Of a stretch of 12,390 bases of DNA, positions 1 to 5,827 are shown piece after piece. The notes beneath the pieces are model-generated. The model worked only from the letters and a program-made list of their open reading frames with translations, ran no database searches and was not told where the DNA came from. The position numbers and the translations under genes are program-made. The first letter of the stretch is position 1. Each line of letters begins with the position of its first letter. This DNA comes from DATHSN01 sp035464115 (GTDB taxonomy: Bacteria; Actinomycetota; Acidimicrobiia; Acidimicrobiales; SKKL01), in contig DATHSN010000151.1 in assembly GCA_035464115.1 (NCBI GenBank), positions 1 to 12,390 on the forward strand. The letters run 5' to 3'.

Positions 1-1
1 G

Positions 2-160
2 CTCCGCGACGACCCCGCCATCTCCCCTCGCGAGCTGGCGACGGTGGCGGTGGCGCTCGAGCAGGGCCTCGACGTCGCCCGGTGGCTCGACCCCGACGCG
101 GTGGCCGACGACCTCGAGCACCGCGTGATCGAGCACCTCGGTGACTGGGCCGACGGCTGA
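2..160 (+). CDS. C-terminal fragment, probable TetR-family transcriptional regulator
   Basis: Only the last 52 codons are inside the window; the start lies upstream. The visible tail has a helix of the form ELATVAVALEQGLDVARWLD followed by a P-D-A-V segment and an acidic amphipathic end. This resembles the last two helices of TetR-type regulators, where a motif like 'ALxxGLxLxxLLDPDAV' is common and forms part of the dimer interface. The DNA-binding domain is not visible, so the assignment rests on this tail alone and another all-helical protein is possible. The gene ends 18 nt before the convergent ABC ATPase gene. Any regulatory link to the neighbouring transporter would be inference. Confidence 0.4.
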   Translation, partial: LRDDPAISPRELATVAVALEQGLDVARWLDPDAVADDLEHRVIEHLGDWADG

Positions 161-173
161 GGTCGGGCGTCGG
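150..173. terminator. Weak hairpin between convergent genes
   Basis: CCGACG at 150-155 pairs with CGTCGG at 168-173 around a 12-nt loop. It spans the stop codon of the upstream plus-strand gene and the short gap before the stop of the ABC ATPase gene. There is no T-run on either side, so it is a candidate intergenic terminator by position only. Confidence 0.2.
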
Positions 174-178
174 TGGCG

Positions 179-931
179 TCAGAGCCGACCGGCGTCGATG
201 ACCCGCTGGAGGAACTGCCGGGTGCGCTCCTCGGTGGGCTCGCCGAAGATGCGCGACGGCGGCCCCTCCTCGAGGATGACGCCCTGGTGCAGGAAGCACA
301 CCCGGTCGGCGATCTCGCGGGCGAAGGCCATCTCGTGGGTGGCGAGCAGCATGGTCATGCCGTCGCGCTTGAGCTCGCGGACCACGTCGAGCACCTCGCC
401 GACGAGCTCGGGGTCGAGCGCCGAGGTGATCTCGTCGAGGAGCATCTCCTCGGGTCCGAGGGCGAGCGACCGGGCGATCGCCTCCCGCTGCTGCGGGCCA
501 CCCGACAGCTGGTCGGGGTAGGCGTCGGCCCGATCCGTGAGGCCCAGGCGGTCGAGCATGGCCCGGGCCCGCTCCCGTGCCTCGGCGCGCCGCACGCCGA
601 GGACCTTGCGGGGCCCGATGGCCACGTTGTCGACCACCGACAGGTGCGGGAACAGGTTGAAGCTCTGGAAGACCATGCCGATGCGGCGCCGCACCGGATC
701 GGGGTCGAGGCCCGGCTCGCTGATGTCCTCGCCGTCGAGGACGATGCGCCCGTCATCGATGGGCTCGAGCAGGTTGATGCAGCGCAGCAGCGTGCTCTTG
801 CCCGACCCGGAGGCGCCGATGAGGCAGATGACCTCGCGCTCGGCCACGGTGAGCGACACCTGGTCGAGGACGAGGTTGTCGCCGAACGACTTGTTGACCT
901 GCTCGATCTGCAGCTTGGCCATGGCGCGCAT
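179..931 (-). CDS. Polar amino acid ABC transporter, ATP-binding protein (GlnQ/HisP type)
   Basis: A 250-residue cytoplasmic ATPase that would power uptake of an amino acid or similar polar solute by binding the permease encoded just upstream. Visible motifs are Walker A GASGSGKST (about residues 39-47), the Q-loop in GMVFQSFNLFPHLSV (Q89), an ABC signature LSGGPQQRE (142-150), Walker B MLLDE with catalytic Glu about 167, a D-loop SALDPEL, and the switch His in ATHEMAFA (H199). 'FNLFPH' and 'THEMAFAREIADRV' are typical of the GlnQ/HisP/ArtP subfamily, and length is normal. The chosen ATG overlaps the permease stop as TGATG, implying translational coupling. A second ATG nine nt further in (M at 922, reading MAKLQIE) is nearly as good. 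Two positions are unusual: Pro where the signature normally has Gln (LSGGQ) and DEI where DEP is usual. All catalytic residues are present, so it is probably functional. The exact substrate cannot be told. Confidence 0.93.
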   Translation of the reverse strand: MRAMAKLQIEQVNKSFGDNLVLDQVSLTVAEREVICLIGASGSGKSTLLRCINLLEPIDDGRIVLDGEDISEPGLDPDPVRRRIGMVFQSFNLFPHLSVVDNVAIGPRKVLGVRRAEARERARAMLDRLGLTDRADAYPDQLSGGPQQREAIARSLALGPEEMLLDEITSALDPELVGEVLDVVRELKRDGMTMLLATHEMAFAREIADRVCFLHQGVILEEGPPSRIFGEPTEERTRQFLQRVIDAGRL

Positions 932-1683
932 CAGCCCACCGTGGTCCCGCCGGTGCGGCGCCGCTGGCGAGCCATGAGGTGGTCGGCCAGCCGGGTGGCC
1001 GGGATGGTGATGGACAAGAAGATCACCGCGGCGCCCACGTAGGGCGTGAAGTTGAACAGGCGGGCCTGCTCGATGTTGGCGCGGCGCAGGACCTCGACCG
1101 GGCCGAGGAGGCTCACCAGGGCCACATCCTTCTGGAGGCTGATGAAGCTGTTCATCAACGGCGGGACCACCCGTCGCAGCGCCTGGGGCAGCACGATGGA
1201 GCGCATGGTCTGGGTGCTGGTCATGCCCAGGGAGCGGGCGGCCGCCCGCTGGCTCTCGTGGACGCTGTCGATGCCGGCGCGGATCACCTCGGCCACATAG
1301 GCCGAGTACGACAGGATCAGCGCCACCGAGCCCCAGAGCAGCGGGCTGTTCCACGGTCGGGGCAGGCCGAGGCCGGTGGGGACACCGAAGCCGATGAGGG
1401 TGATGACGAGGATCACCGGGATCCCGCGGAACACGTCGACGTAGATGGCGCCGAACGCCCGCAGCGGGAACAGGGCCGGGCTGCGGACCCCGCGGGCCAG
1501 CGCCAGCAGGATCGACAGCACGAAGATGGCCGGGGCCGACCAGGCCAGGATCTGCAGGTCGAGGACGAAGGCGTCGAGCAGCTTCGGGAAGGTCTCGACG
1601 AAGATCTCCCGGTCGAAGAACGACGCCCGGACCCGGTCCCATCCGGGCGTGCGCGGGATCACCACCACCAGCGCGACGAGCAC
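931..1683 (-). CDS. Polar amino acid ABC transporter, permease protein (HisM/GlnP type)
   Basis: Inner-membrane channel subunit of the amino acid importer. About five membrane segments are visible. The cytoplasmic EAA-type loop that docks on the ATPase is clear: AARSLGMTSTQTMRSIVLPQ through ALRRVVPPL (about residues 147-175 from this start). 'YVDVFRGIPVILV' is a further HisM/GlnP-family signature. The stop overlaps the ATPase start by one base (TGATG). The only ordinary start codon that leaves this protein intact is GTG at 1683, which begins inside the first hydrophobic segment (MLVALVVVIP) and has no clear Shine-Dalgarno sequence. The same frame stays open upstream to about 1785 and encodes a basic stretch (LTRRQAFERRQRRRSNA) followed by AIAAASTLAV, which looks like the true cytoplasmic N-terminus. 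The listed start is therefore a minimum; the real one may be a rare codon such as ATC at 1767 or CTG at 1758, or the start was lost to a base error. The family assignment is strong; the 5' end is doubtful. Confidence 0.88.
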   Translation of the reverse strand: MLVALVVVIPRTPGWDRVRASFFDREIFVETFPKLLDAFVLDLQILAWSAPAIFVLSILLALARGVRSPALFPLRAFGAIYVDVFRGIPVILVITLIGFGVPTGLGLPRPWNSPLLWGSVALILSYSAYVAEVIRAGIDSVHESQRAAARSLGMTSTQTMRSIVLPQALRRVVPPLMNSFISLQKDVALVSLLGPVEVLRRANIEQARLFNFTPYVGAAVIFLSITIPATRLADHLMARQRRRTGGTTVG

Positions 1684-1786
1684 CGCGAGGGTGCTCGCCG
1701 CGGCGATGGCGTTCGAGCGGCGACGCTGCCGCCGCTCGAACGCCTGACGCCTCGTCAGCGTGGCGATGACGCGTTCCGTCCCGGGG

Positions 1787-2692
1787 TCAGCCGACCTCGA
1801 CCACGGGAGCGTCGGTGACGTTCGACATCCACTCCTCGGTGATCTCGGCGAGCTCGCCCGACTCGGTGAGGGCGGCGAGGGCCTCGTTGACGCAGTCGGC
1901 CAGCGGGTTGTCGAGCTCGAACAGCATCCCGAACTGGTCGGTGGTGCCGCCGGCCTCGGCCGGGAACTGGGCGATCACCCGGCTGCCCTCGATCTCGACG
2001 GCCGACACGAAGAACGCGGTGGGCAGGTCGAGCACGATGGCGTCGATCTGACCGGCGTCGAGCGCAGCCTTGGCGGCGGTGTTGTCGTTGTAGACGAACA
2101 CCTCCTGATCGGGCTGGATGACGTCCTCGGCGAAGGCGAGGCTGGTGGTGGCCACCTGGGCCCCGAACTTCAGGCCCCGCAGGTCCTCCAGCGTGACGGC
2201 GTCAGCGGCCACCGAGTCCTCGAGGGCCACGACCGCCTGGTTCGAGGTGTAGTAGGGCTCGGAGAACGTGACGACCTCGGCCCGCTCCGGGGTGATCGAG
2301 TACTGCTGGATGTTGAAGTCGAAGTCCTTCGGGCCGGGCTGGATGGCCTCTTCGAAGCCGACGCGCACCCAGTTGATGTTCTCGGGGCTGAAGCCCATCT
2401 CCTCGGCGACCGCGGCGACCACAGCGGCCTCGAAGCCCTGGCCCGACGCGGGATCGTCGTCGATCACATAGGGCGGGAAGGCGGGGTCGCCGGTGGCGGG
2501 GGTGAGCACGCCATCGACGAGGGTGTTGCCGGCGGTGCACTCGTTGCCGGTGCCAGCTGCGACGTCGTCGCCGCCGTCGTCGGTGGCGGCCGCGGTCGTG
2601 TCGGTGGCATCGTCGGTGTCGGTGTCGTCGTCGCCGCAGGCGGCGAGCACGAGGATGCCGGCAGCGAGCACGGCGAGGAGACGAAGGCGCAT
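1787..2692 (-). CDS. Amino acid ABC transporter substrate-binding lipoprotein (SBP family 3)
   Basis: A 301-residue extracytoplasmic receptor delivering solute to the permease encoded downstream. It begins with a lipoprotein signal: basic MRLR, a hydrophobic core, and the lipobox LAAC with acylated Cys19. A long Asp/Thr/Ala linker (about residues 20-48) follows, typical of actinobacterial surface lipoproteins. The binding domain has the SBP_bac_3 hallmarks DFNIQQYSITPERAEVVTFS then EPYYTSNQAVV (about 125-155), the substrate-contact region KFGAQVATTSLAF (175-187) and 'DAIVLDLPTA' with Asp222. Cys52 and Cys267 could form a disulfide. ATG at 2692 is well supported by AGGAGG four bases upstream. 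The gene heads an SBP-permease-ATPase set. The ITPER-VxFSxPYY signature points to polar or acidic amino acids; the specific ligand is not evident. Confidence 0.93.
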   Translation of the reverse strand: MRLRLLAVLAAGILVLAACGDDDTDTDDATDTTAAATDDGGDDVAAGTGNECTAGNTLVDGVLTPATGDPAFPPYVIDDDPASGQGFEAAVVAAVAEEMGFSPENINWVRVGFEEAIQPGPKDFDFNIQQYSITPERAEVVTFSEPYYTSNQAVVALEDSVAADAVTLEDLRGLKFGAQVATTSLAFAEDVIQPDQEVFVYNDNTAAKAALDAGQIDAIVLDLPTAFFVSAVEIEGSRVIAQFPAEAGGTTDQFGMLFELDNPLADCVNEALAALTESGELAEITEEWMSNVTDAPVVEVG

Positions 2693-2696
2693 GGTT

Positions 2697-2702
2697 CCTC
2701 CT
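2697..2702 (-). promoter_or_regulatory. Shine-Dalgarno site of the binding-protein gene
   Basis: On the minus strand this reads AGGAGG, followed by AACC and the ATG at 2692. It is a full match to the anti-SD sequence and fixes the start of the lipoprotein gene. A possible -10 (GATACC) lies near 2727-2732 on the same strand, but no convincing -35 was seen. Confidence 0.75.
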
Positions 2703-2781
2703 GGGGGGACTGGAAGCGCCAGAAGGTATCAGCGGGCCGATCCGGGGGCCACGACGGACCCGGGAGGTCGTCGACCGGCGC

Positions 2782-2787
2782 TAGCGT
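2782..2787 (+). promoter_or_regulatory. Probable -10 box of the tRNA-Ala gene (TAGCGT)
   Basis: TAGCGT fits the TANNNT form of actinobacterial -10 boxes and ends 11 bases before the mature tRNA, leaving room for a short 5' leader. The same hexamer occurs upstream of the kinase (8679) and RDD (10231) genes in this window. No clear -35 element was found. Confidence 0.4.
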
Positions 2788-2798
2788 GGCGATGGTCC

Positions 2799-2871
2799 GG
2801 GGCTGTAGCTCAGTTGGCAGAGCACCTGCTTTGCAAGCAGGGGGTCGTGGGTTCGATTCCCATCAGCTCCA
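2799..2871 (+). tRNA. tRNA-Ala (anticodon TGC)
   Basis: A 73-nt cloverleaf can be drawn directly. The acceptor stem is GGGGCTG (2799-2805) with CAGCTCC (2864-2870) and discriminator A at 2871. The D arm contains AGCTCAGTTGGCAGAGC. The anticodon stem is CCTGC/GCAGG with loop TTTGCAA (2830-2836), giving anticodon TGC at 2832-2834. The T arm contains GGTTCGATTCC. The third acceptor pair is G3-U70 (2801 with 2868), the main identity element of alanine tRNAs, which confirms the specificity. The 3' CCA is not encoded (A73 is followed by CTCC), so it must be added by a tRNA nucleotidyltransferase. It lies about 100 bp from the divergent transporter operon and about 215 bp upstream of the HEPN/nucleotidyltransferase pair. 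Confidence 0.97.
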
Positions 2872-2887
2872 CTCCACTCCCCCGCAC

Positions 2888-2941
2888 CGAGTCGATGGTC
2901 AGAAGTTCGACGGCGGTGGAGTCACGCCGCGACTCGACTCG
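2888..2941. repeat. Nested inverted repeats downstream of tRNA-Ala
   Basis: CGAGTCGA at 2888-2895 is the exact reverse complement of TCGACTCG at 2934-2941. Inside it GAGTC (2919-2923) pairs with GACTC (2931-2935) around a 7-nt loop. The two pairings are mutually exclusive because the right arms overlap. The segment lies 16 bases past the tRNA and could act in transcription termination or 3' processing, but no T-run follows. The remaining intergenic sequence up to 3014 shows nothing else I can support. Confidence 0.3.
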
Positions 2942-3014
2942 ATGATGCTCCGTGAGCGGCGGGGATGGCAGGAACCTCGACGGTGCACGCGCGCATGCCG
3001 GCGACCGCAATCCG

Positions 3015-3044
3015 TTCGATTCAACGCAAGCCGTGCGTTATTCT
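3015..3044 (+). promoter_or_regulatory. Candidate promoter of the nucleotidyltransferase/HEPN operon
   Basis: TTCGAT (3015-3020) as a -35 and TATTCT (3039-3044) as a -10 are separated by 18 bases. The -10 is the most AT-rich hexamer in the local sequence and fits TANNNT. Transcription would begin near 3051, inside the palindrome at 3048-3071. Confidence 0.5.
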
Positions 3045-3047
3045 GCA

Positions 3048-3071
3048 CCTCGTGCGATGGATCGCACGAGG
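3048..3071. promoter_or_regulatory. Perfect 24-nt palindrome, probable operator of the MNT/HEPN operon
   Basis: Left arm CCTCGTGCGAT (3048-3058) and right arm ATCGCACGAGG (3061-3071) are exact reverse complements around a GG centre (3059-3060). The element lies three bases after the likely -10 box and six bases before the Shine-Dalgarno run at 3077-3083, so a dimeric protein bound here would cover the transcription start. The first gene product carries a winged-helix-like N-terminus, making autoregulation the simplest reading. As RNA it could also form a tight hairpin in the 5' leader. Confidence 0.65.
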
Positions 3072-3085
3072 GACATGGAGGAGTC

Positions 3086-3673
3086 ATGGACGTCTCGATG
3101 CCGATCACGACGGTTGTCCCGAGTCTCGACGGACCCGTCCTCGGTGCCCTGGCTGCGACTGCGGGGCCGGTGGGGCTCGCCGCTGTTCATGCGCGCGCGG
3201 GGCGTGGGTCCAAGTCCGGGGTCCGGTCGGTGCTGTTGAGGATGGTCGACGAGGGCCTCGTGCTCGAGGTTCCCGGTGGGTACGTGCTCAACCGGAACCA
3301 CCTCGCGGCGCCGGCGGTGGAGCTGCTCGCCAGCCTCCACGGCGAGCTGATCAACCGCATTCGCGGCGCAGTCGGGGAATGGCCCATCCTCCCGGCACTG
3401 GTCGGTCTGTTCGGTTCGGCCGCCCGTCGCGACGGTGACGCCAACAGCGACATCGACGTGCTCGTCGTCTCTGATGATCCCGACCTCGATGACCGCGTCG
3501 ACGAGCTCGCCGACCAGATCCGTCGATGGACGGGCAATCGGGCACACGTCATCGGCCGGACGCCCACCGAGATCACACAACTGCGACGCGCCAAGGAGCC
3601 GATCCTCGCCGAGTGGACTCGGGATCTCGTCGTGATCTCCGGCGAACGCACCGCGCTCGGGAAGGTCGCGTGA
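3086..3673 (+). CDS. Nucleotidyltransferase (DNA polymerase beta/MNT type) with N-terminal winged-helix-like region; probable antitoxin
   Basis: A 195-residue soluble protein with two parts. Residues 1-75 look like a winged helix: a helix in SLDGPVLGALAATAGPVGLA, a recognition-helix-like SKSGVRSVLLRMVDEGLV, then a wing-like VPGGYVLNRNHLA. Residues 80-195 are a nucleotidyltransferase with the defining pattern LFGSAARRDGDANSDIDVLVV (GS at 110-111, metal-binding Asp122 and Asp124). The usual GSxARG has Arg in place of the final Gly, and I cannot place a confident third carboxylate. Minimal nucleotidyltransferases next to HEPN proteins are known antitoxins that can inactivate the HEPN toxin by adenylylation. 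The fused DNA-binding region fits an autorepressor acting at 3048-3071. The start is supported by GGAGG (3077-3081) four bases ahead of ATG. The stop overlaps the next start as TGATG. Antitoxin function is inferred from the pairing; a stand-alone nucleotide-transferring regulator is the alternative. Confidence 0.85.
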   Translation: MDVSMPITTVVPSLDGPVLGALAATAGPVGLAAVHARAGRGSKSGVRSVLLRMVDEGLVLEVPGGYVLNRNHLAAPAVELLASLHGELINRIRGAVGEWPILPALVGLFGSAARRDGDANSDIDVLVVSDDPDLDDRVDELADQIRRWTGNRAHVIGRTPTEITQLRRAKEPILAEWTRDLVVISGERTALGKVA

Positions 3674-4089
3674 TGGCTCGGTCGACGACGCGAACCCAGT
3701 CGTGTGACCGCAGCGATGCGCTCACCCGTCTCGCTCAGTCGGAGTCGTTCCTCCTCGCTGCTGAGCTGATCGTCGACGACGACAGTGACGACGCCACGCC
3801 GAGCGTCGCGGCATCGCTCGCGGTGCTCGCTGGCATCGCCGCGTCCGACGCGGCCTGTTGTGCGCGACTTGGTGTCCGCGCTCGAGGCCGATCCCATGCG
3901 GACGCCGTCGACCTGCTCGGCACGGTCGAGCCTCGCGGTGCCGACATGGCAAAGGACCTCCAGCGCCTCCTGAACCGCAAGGACGACTCGCAGTACGGCC
4001 TGGCGTTCGTCTCCTCGGCCGAAGCCAGTCGCATGGTCAGCTGGGCGAAGCGTCTGCTCGGTCTCGCGAGGCGAGCCGTCGAGGCGTAG
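3673..4089 (+). CDS. HEPN-domain-like protein, probable toxin partner of the nucleotidyltransferase
   Basis: A 138-residue, mainly helical protein that starts inside the stop codon of the nucleotidyltransferase gene (TGATG), so the two are translationally coupled. Features seen are a basic Ser/Thr-rich N-terminus, an acidic stretch IVDDDSDDATP (about 33-43), a helix SVAASLAVLAGIAASDAACCARLG (44-67), then RARGRSHADAVDLL (69-82) and a last segment LQRLLNRKDDSQYGLAFVSS plus a helical tail. The AGIAxxDAxCC...RGxxHxxAVxLL pattern is, from memory, that of actinobacterial HEPN proteins found beside nucleotidyltransferases. HEPN RNases use an R-x4-6-H motif: R69-x5-H75 fits the spacing, but the usual late-helix position here reads RKDDSQY, without His. 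Catalytic activity is therefore uncertain. HEPN assignment is moderately sure, toxin role inferred from gene order. Confidence 0.75.
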   Translation: MARSTTRTQSCDRSDALTRLAQSESFLLAAELIVDDDSDDATPSVAASLAVLAGIAASDAACCARLGVRARGRSHADAVDLLGTVEPRGADMAKDLQRLLNRKDDSQYGLAFVSSAEASRMVSWAKRLLGLARRAVEA

Positions 4090-4204
4090 ACGGCGCGGTC
4101 AAGTCGTGGAGAGGTTGAGATCGCAGGGCCACGATCCGCCTCGGTCCAACCAGCCCACCCACCCGACACACGCTCGTCGTCGCTGATGCCATGCTGGCAG
4201 CCCC

Positions 4205-4993
4205 ATGGACTGTCGCCTCGACGAGCTCGCGTTCGACATCGCGTCGTCCGCGGGCTGGTACTCCGCCATCGCAGGGGTGCTCGCCGGCTTCGCGCTCCTG
4301 GCCGTGCTGCTCCCGCTCGACCACGAGGCCGATGGCGACCACGAGCGCAGCTCGGAGCCCGTCGTCATCATGACGTGTGCCTTCTTCTCGCTGCTCCTGC
4401 TCTCGTTCAGCTACGCCATCCTCGCCGGCCGCATCGACCAGGACGACCAGGCGCTCGCCGCCCACGAACAGCTGCTGCTCGGCGCCTCGATGGGGTTGTC
4501 CAGCCTCTTGTTGCTCCTCGCCCTGTACGCGCTGCTGGTCACCTACGGGCAGAACCGAGAGGTGTTCCGACCGGCGCGCCAGGTCATCCTCGTCACCACC
4601 GGGTTCGCCGGTCCGCTGGTGGTCGTGGCGCTCCAGTTCTCGAACGCGCTCGACATCGAACGGGTGCGGCTCGCTGCGACCGAGTCGCCAGAGTGCTCGT
4701 TCGGGGGGATGCCCAACGGTGTCTGGGTGAACCTGGCGATCACCCTCGTGGCCCTCGCGGTCATCGGGACCCTCGCCCTCGCCCGCCACCGGATCCCCGC
4801 ACGGGTCGGCGCGGCCAGCGCCGTGGCTCGGGGCGTGCTCGGCTTCACCGTCGTCGTGGTCCTGTGGAGCGCGTTGGCCCTCCCCCTGCTCCCGTCCGAC
4901 GTCGTGTCGTCGCCGGTGTTCGAGCACGTGACCCTCCTCGTCACCACGTTGGCGACGACGGTCGTGGCCGCGACGGCATGGGCCGCACGCTGA
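4205..4993 (+). CDS. Polytopic membrane protein of unknown function
   Basis: I do not recognise this 262-residue protein. It has about seven hydrophobic segments, near residues 16-38, 54-75, 89-115, 125-148, 174-195, 208-230 and 236-258. The first loop is acidic (DHEADGDHERSSEP), the loop after segment 2 has GRIDQDDQALAAHEQ, and the longest loop (about 150-172) holds a Cys in ESPECSFGG. There is no transporter, kinase or protease signature. ATG at 4205 is chosen because the membrane segments begin soon after it; no Shine-Dalgarno site precedes it. A CATGCT box at 4190-4195 lies nine bases before the ATG, the same spacing as the -10 of the kinase gene, so a leaderless message is possible. The 115 bp before it hold nothing else I can support. 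It is convergent with the siderophore-interacting protein gene. Confidence 0.75.
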   Translation: MDCRLDELAFDIASSAGWYSAIAGVLAGFALLAVLLPLDHEADGDHERSSEPVVIMTCAFFSLLLLSFSYAILAGRIDQDDQALAAHEQLLLGASMGLSSLLLLLALYALLVTYGQNREVFRPARQVILVTTGFAGPLVVVALQFSNALDIERVRLAATESPECSFGGMPNGVWVNLAITLVALAVIGTLALARHRIPARVGAASAVARGVLGFTVVVVLWSALALPLLPSDVVSSPVFEHVTLLVTTLATTVVAATAWAAR

Positions 4994-5009
4994 CCGCTGG
5001 CGGCGGTCA
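4991..5009. terminator. Hairpin between convergent genes, overlapping a stop codon
   Basis: TGACCGC (4991-4997) and GCGGTCA (5003-5009) form a perfect 7-bp stem with a TGGCG loop. The left arm starts with the TGA stop of the membrane protein gene, and the structure ends three bases before the stop of the convergent gene. It is well placed as a two-way terminator, although no T-run follows on either strand. Confidence 0.5.
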
Positions 5010-5012
5010 CCG

Positions 5013-5795
5013 TCAGGTGGCGGAGCGGCCCTGCTTCCAGTAGCCCCGCACGGTGGCCGCCGACCGGGGCAGGCTGCGCTCGTCGAAGAGGTGCTTGCGG
5101 ATCCGCTGCACCGACGCCGCCTCACCGGCCACCCACACGGCGGGAGGAAGCTCCGGGAGCGACACGACCGCATCGACGAGGGCGGCCCCCGGCTCGGCGC
5201 CGTCGGGCAGCCGGAGCCAGGTGACCTCGGTGGCCGGGTGCGCCGGCAGCTCCATCCGGGCGGCGGCGTCGGCGATCTCGACCAGGACCTGCACCGGCAT
5301 CGTCGGCGGCATCGCCTCGAGGAGCTGGCAGATCGCCGGGAGCGCGGTCTCGTCGCCGGCCAGCAGGTAGCCCGCGGCGCCGGTGTCGATCGCGTAGCCG
5401 CTCCCCGGTCCCGAGACCGCCACCTCGTCGCCGACCGACGCCGACGACGCCCAGTCGGTCGCCGCGCCACCGTCGTGCACGACGATGTCGAGGGTGAGCT
5501 CGTGCGCCTCGGTGTCGAGGAACCGAGGCGTGAAGGTGCGGATCGGGGCCCGCGACCCGTCGGCCAGCTCGAACTGGTTGCCGGCCCAGGTCGGCATCTC
5601 CAGCGCCCCGTCGACGGGCAGCAGCAGTCGCACCGACGCCGCCGGCTCATCGACCTCGAACCCCTCCAGCTCGTCGCCACCCAGCACGATCCGGCGCAGG
5701 CGCGGTGTCAGGTCGTCGATGCGGCGCACCTGCACGCGCCGGAACGGCGGGGGTTCGCGTCGGGTGCGCTCGAGGGCGGACTCGGGGGTCGTCAC
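5013..5795 (-). CDS. Siderophore-interacting protein, ViuB-like FAD/NAD(P)H ferric reductase
   Basis: A 260-residue cytoplasmic flavoprotein of the SIP family, which releases iron from imported ferric siderophores by reduction. The FAD-binding half covers about residues 15-135: RVQVRRIDDLTPRLRRIVLG, the flavin motif IRTFTPRF (85-92), and GDEVAVSGPGSGY. The C-terminal NAD(P)H-binding half carries the family hallmark LLAGDETALPAI (144-155), then WVAGEAASVQRIRKHL (221-236) and the closing GYWKQG (251-256). Length is typical. The GTG at 5795 is preferred because the product begins MTTPES close to the conserved fold; a GTG nine bases upstream is also possible. A G-rich run (GGGG) lies just upstream but no clean Shine-Dalgarno. 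It follows the DNA methyltransferase gene by 32 bp on the same strand and may be co-transcribed. No siderophore importer is visible in the window. Confidence 0.92.
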   Translation of the reverse strand: MTTPESALERTRREPPPFRRVQVRRIDDLTPRLRRIVLGGDELEGFEVDEPAASVRLLLPVDGALEMPTWAGNQFELADGSRAPIRTFTPRFLDTEAHELTLDIVVHDGGAATDWASSASVGDEVAVSGPGSGYAIDTGAAGYLLAGDETALPAICQLLEAMPPTMPVQVLVEIADAAARMELPAHPATEVTWLRLPDGAEPGAALVDAVVSLPELPPAVWVAGEAASVQRIRKHLFDERSLPRSAATVRGYWKQGRSAT

Positions 5796-5827
5796 GGTCC
5801 CCACTCTCGCAGACCCGGGTCGGGGGC

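Noticed and set aside
173..1042. Long open plus-strand frame opposite the ABC ATPase
   Set aside because: It is antisense to a protein with complete ABC motifs; long antisense frames are expected at this GC content and the product resembles no protein.
3014..3022. GTTCGATTC, also present in the tRNA T-loop at 2851-2859, as an attachment-site repeat
   Set aside because: Nine bases only, flanks do not match and it does not reach the tRNA 3' end; likely chance or promoter overlap.
1760..3085. Plus-strand open frame running through the binding-protein and tRNA region into the nucleotidyltransferase
   Set aside because: It is antisense to the lipoprotein gene and crosses the tRNA. The real start of the nucleotidyltransferase is ATG 3086 with its own ribosome site.
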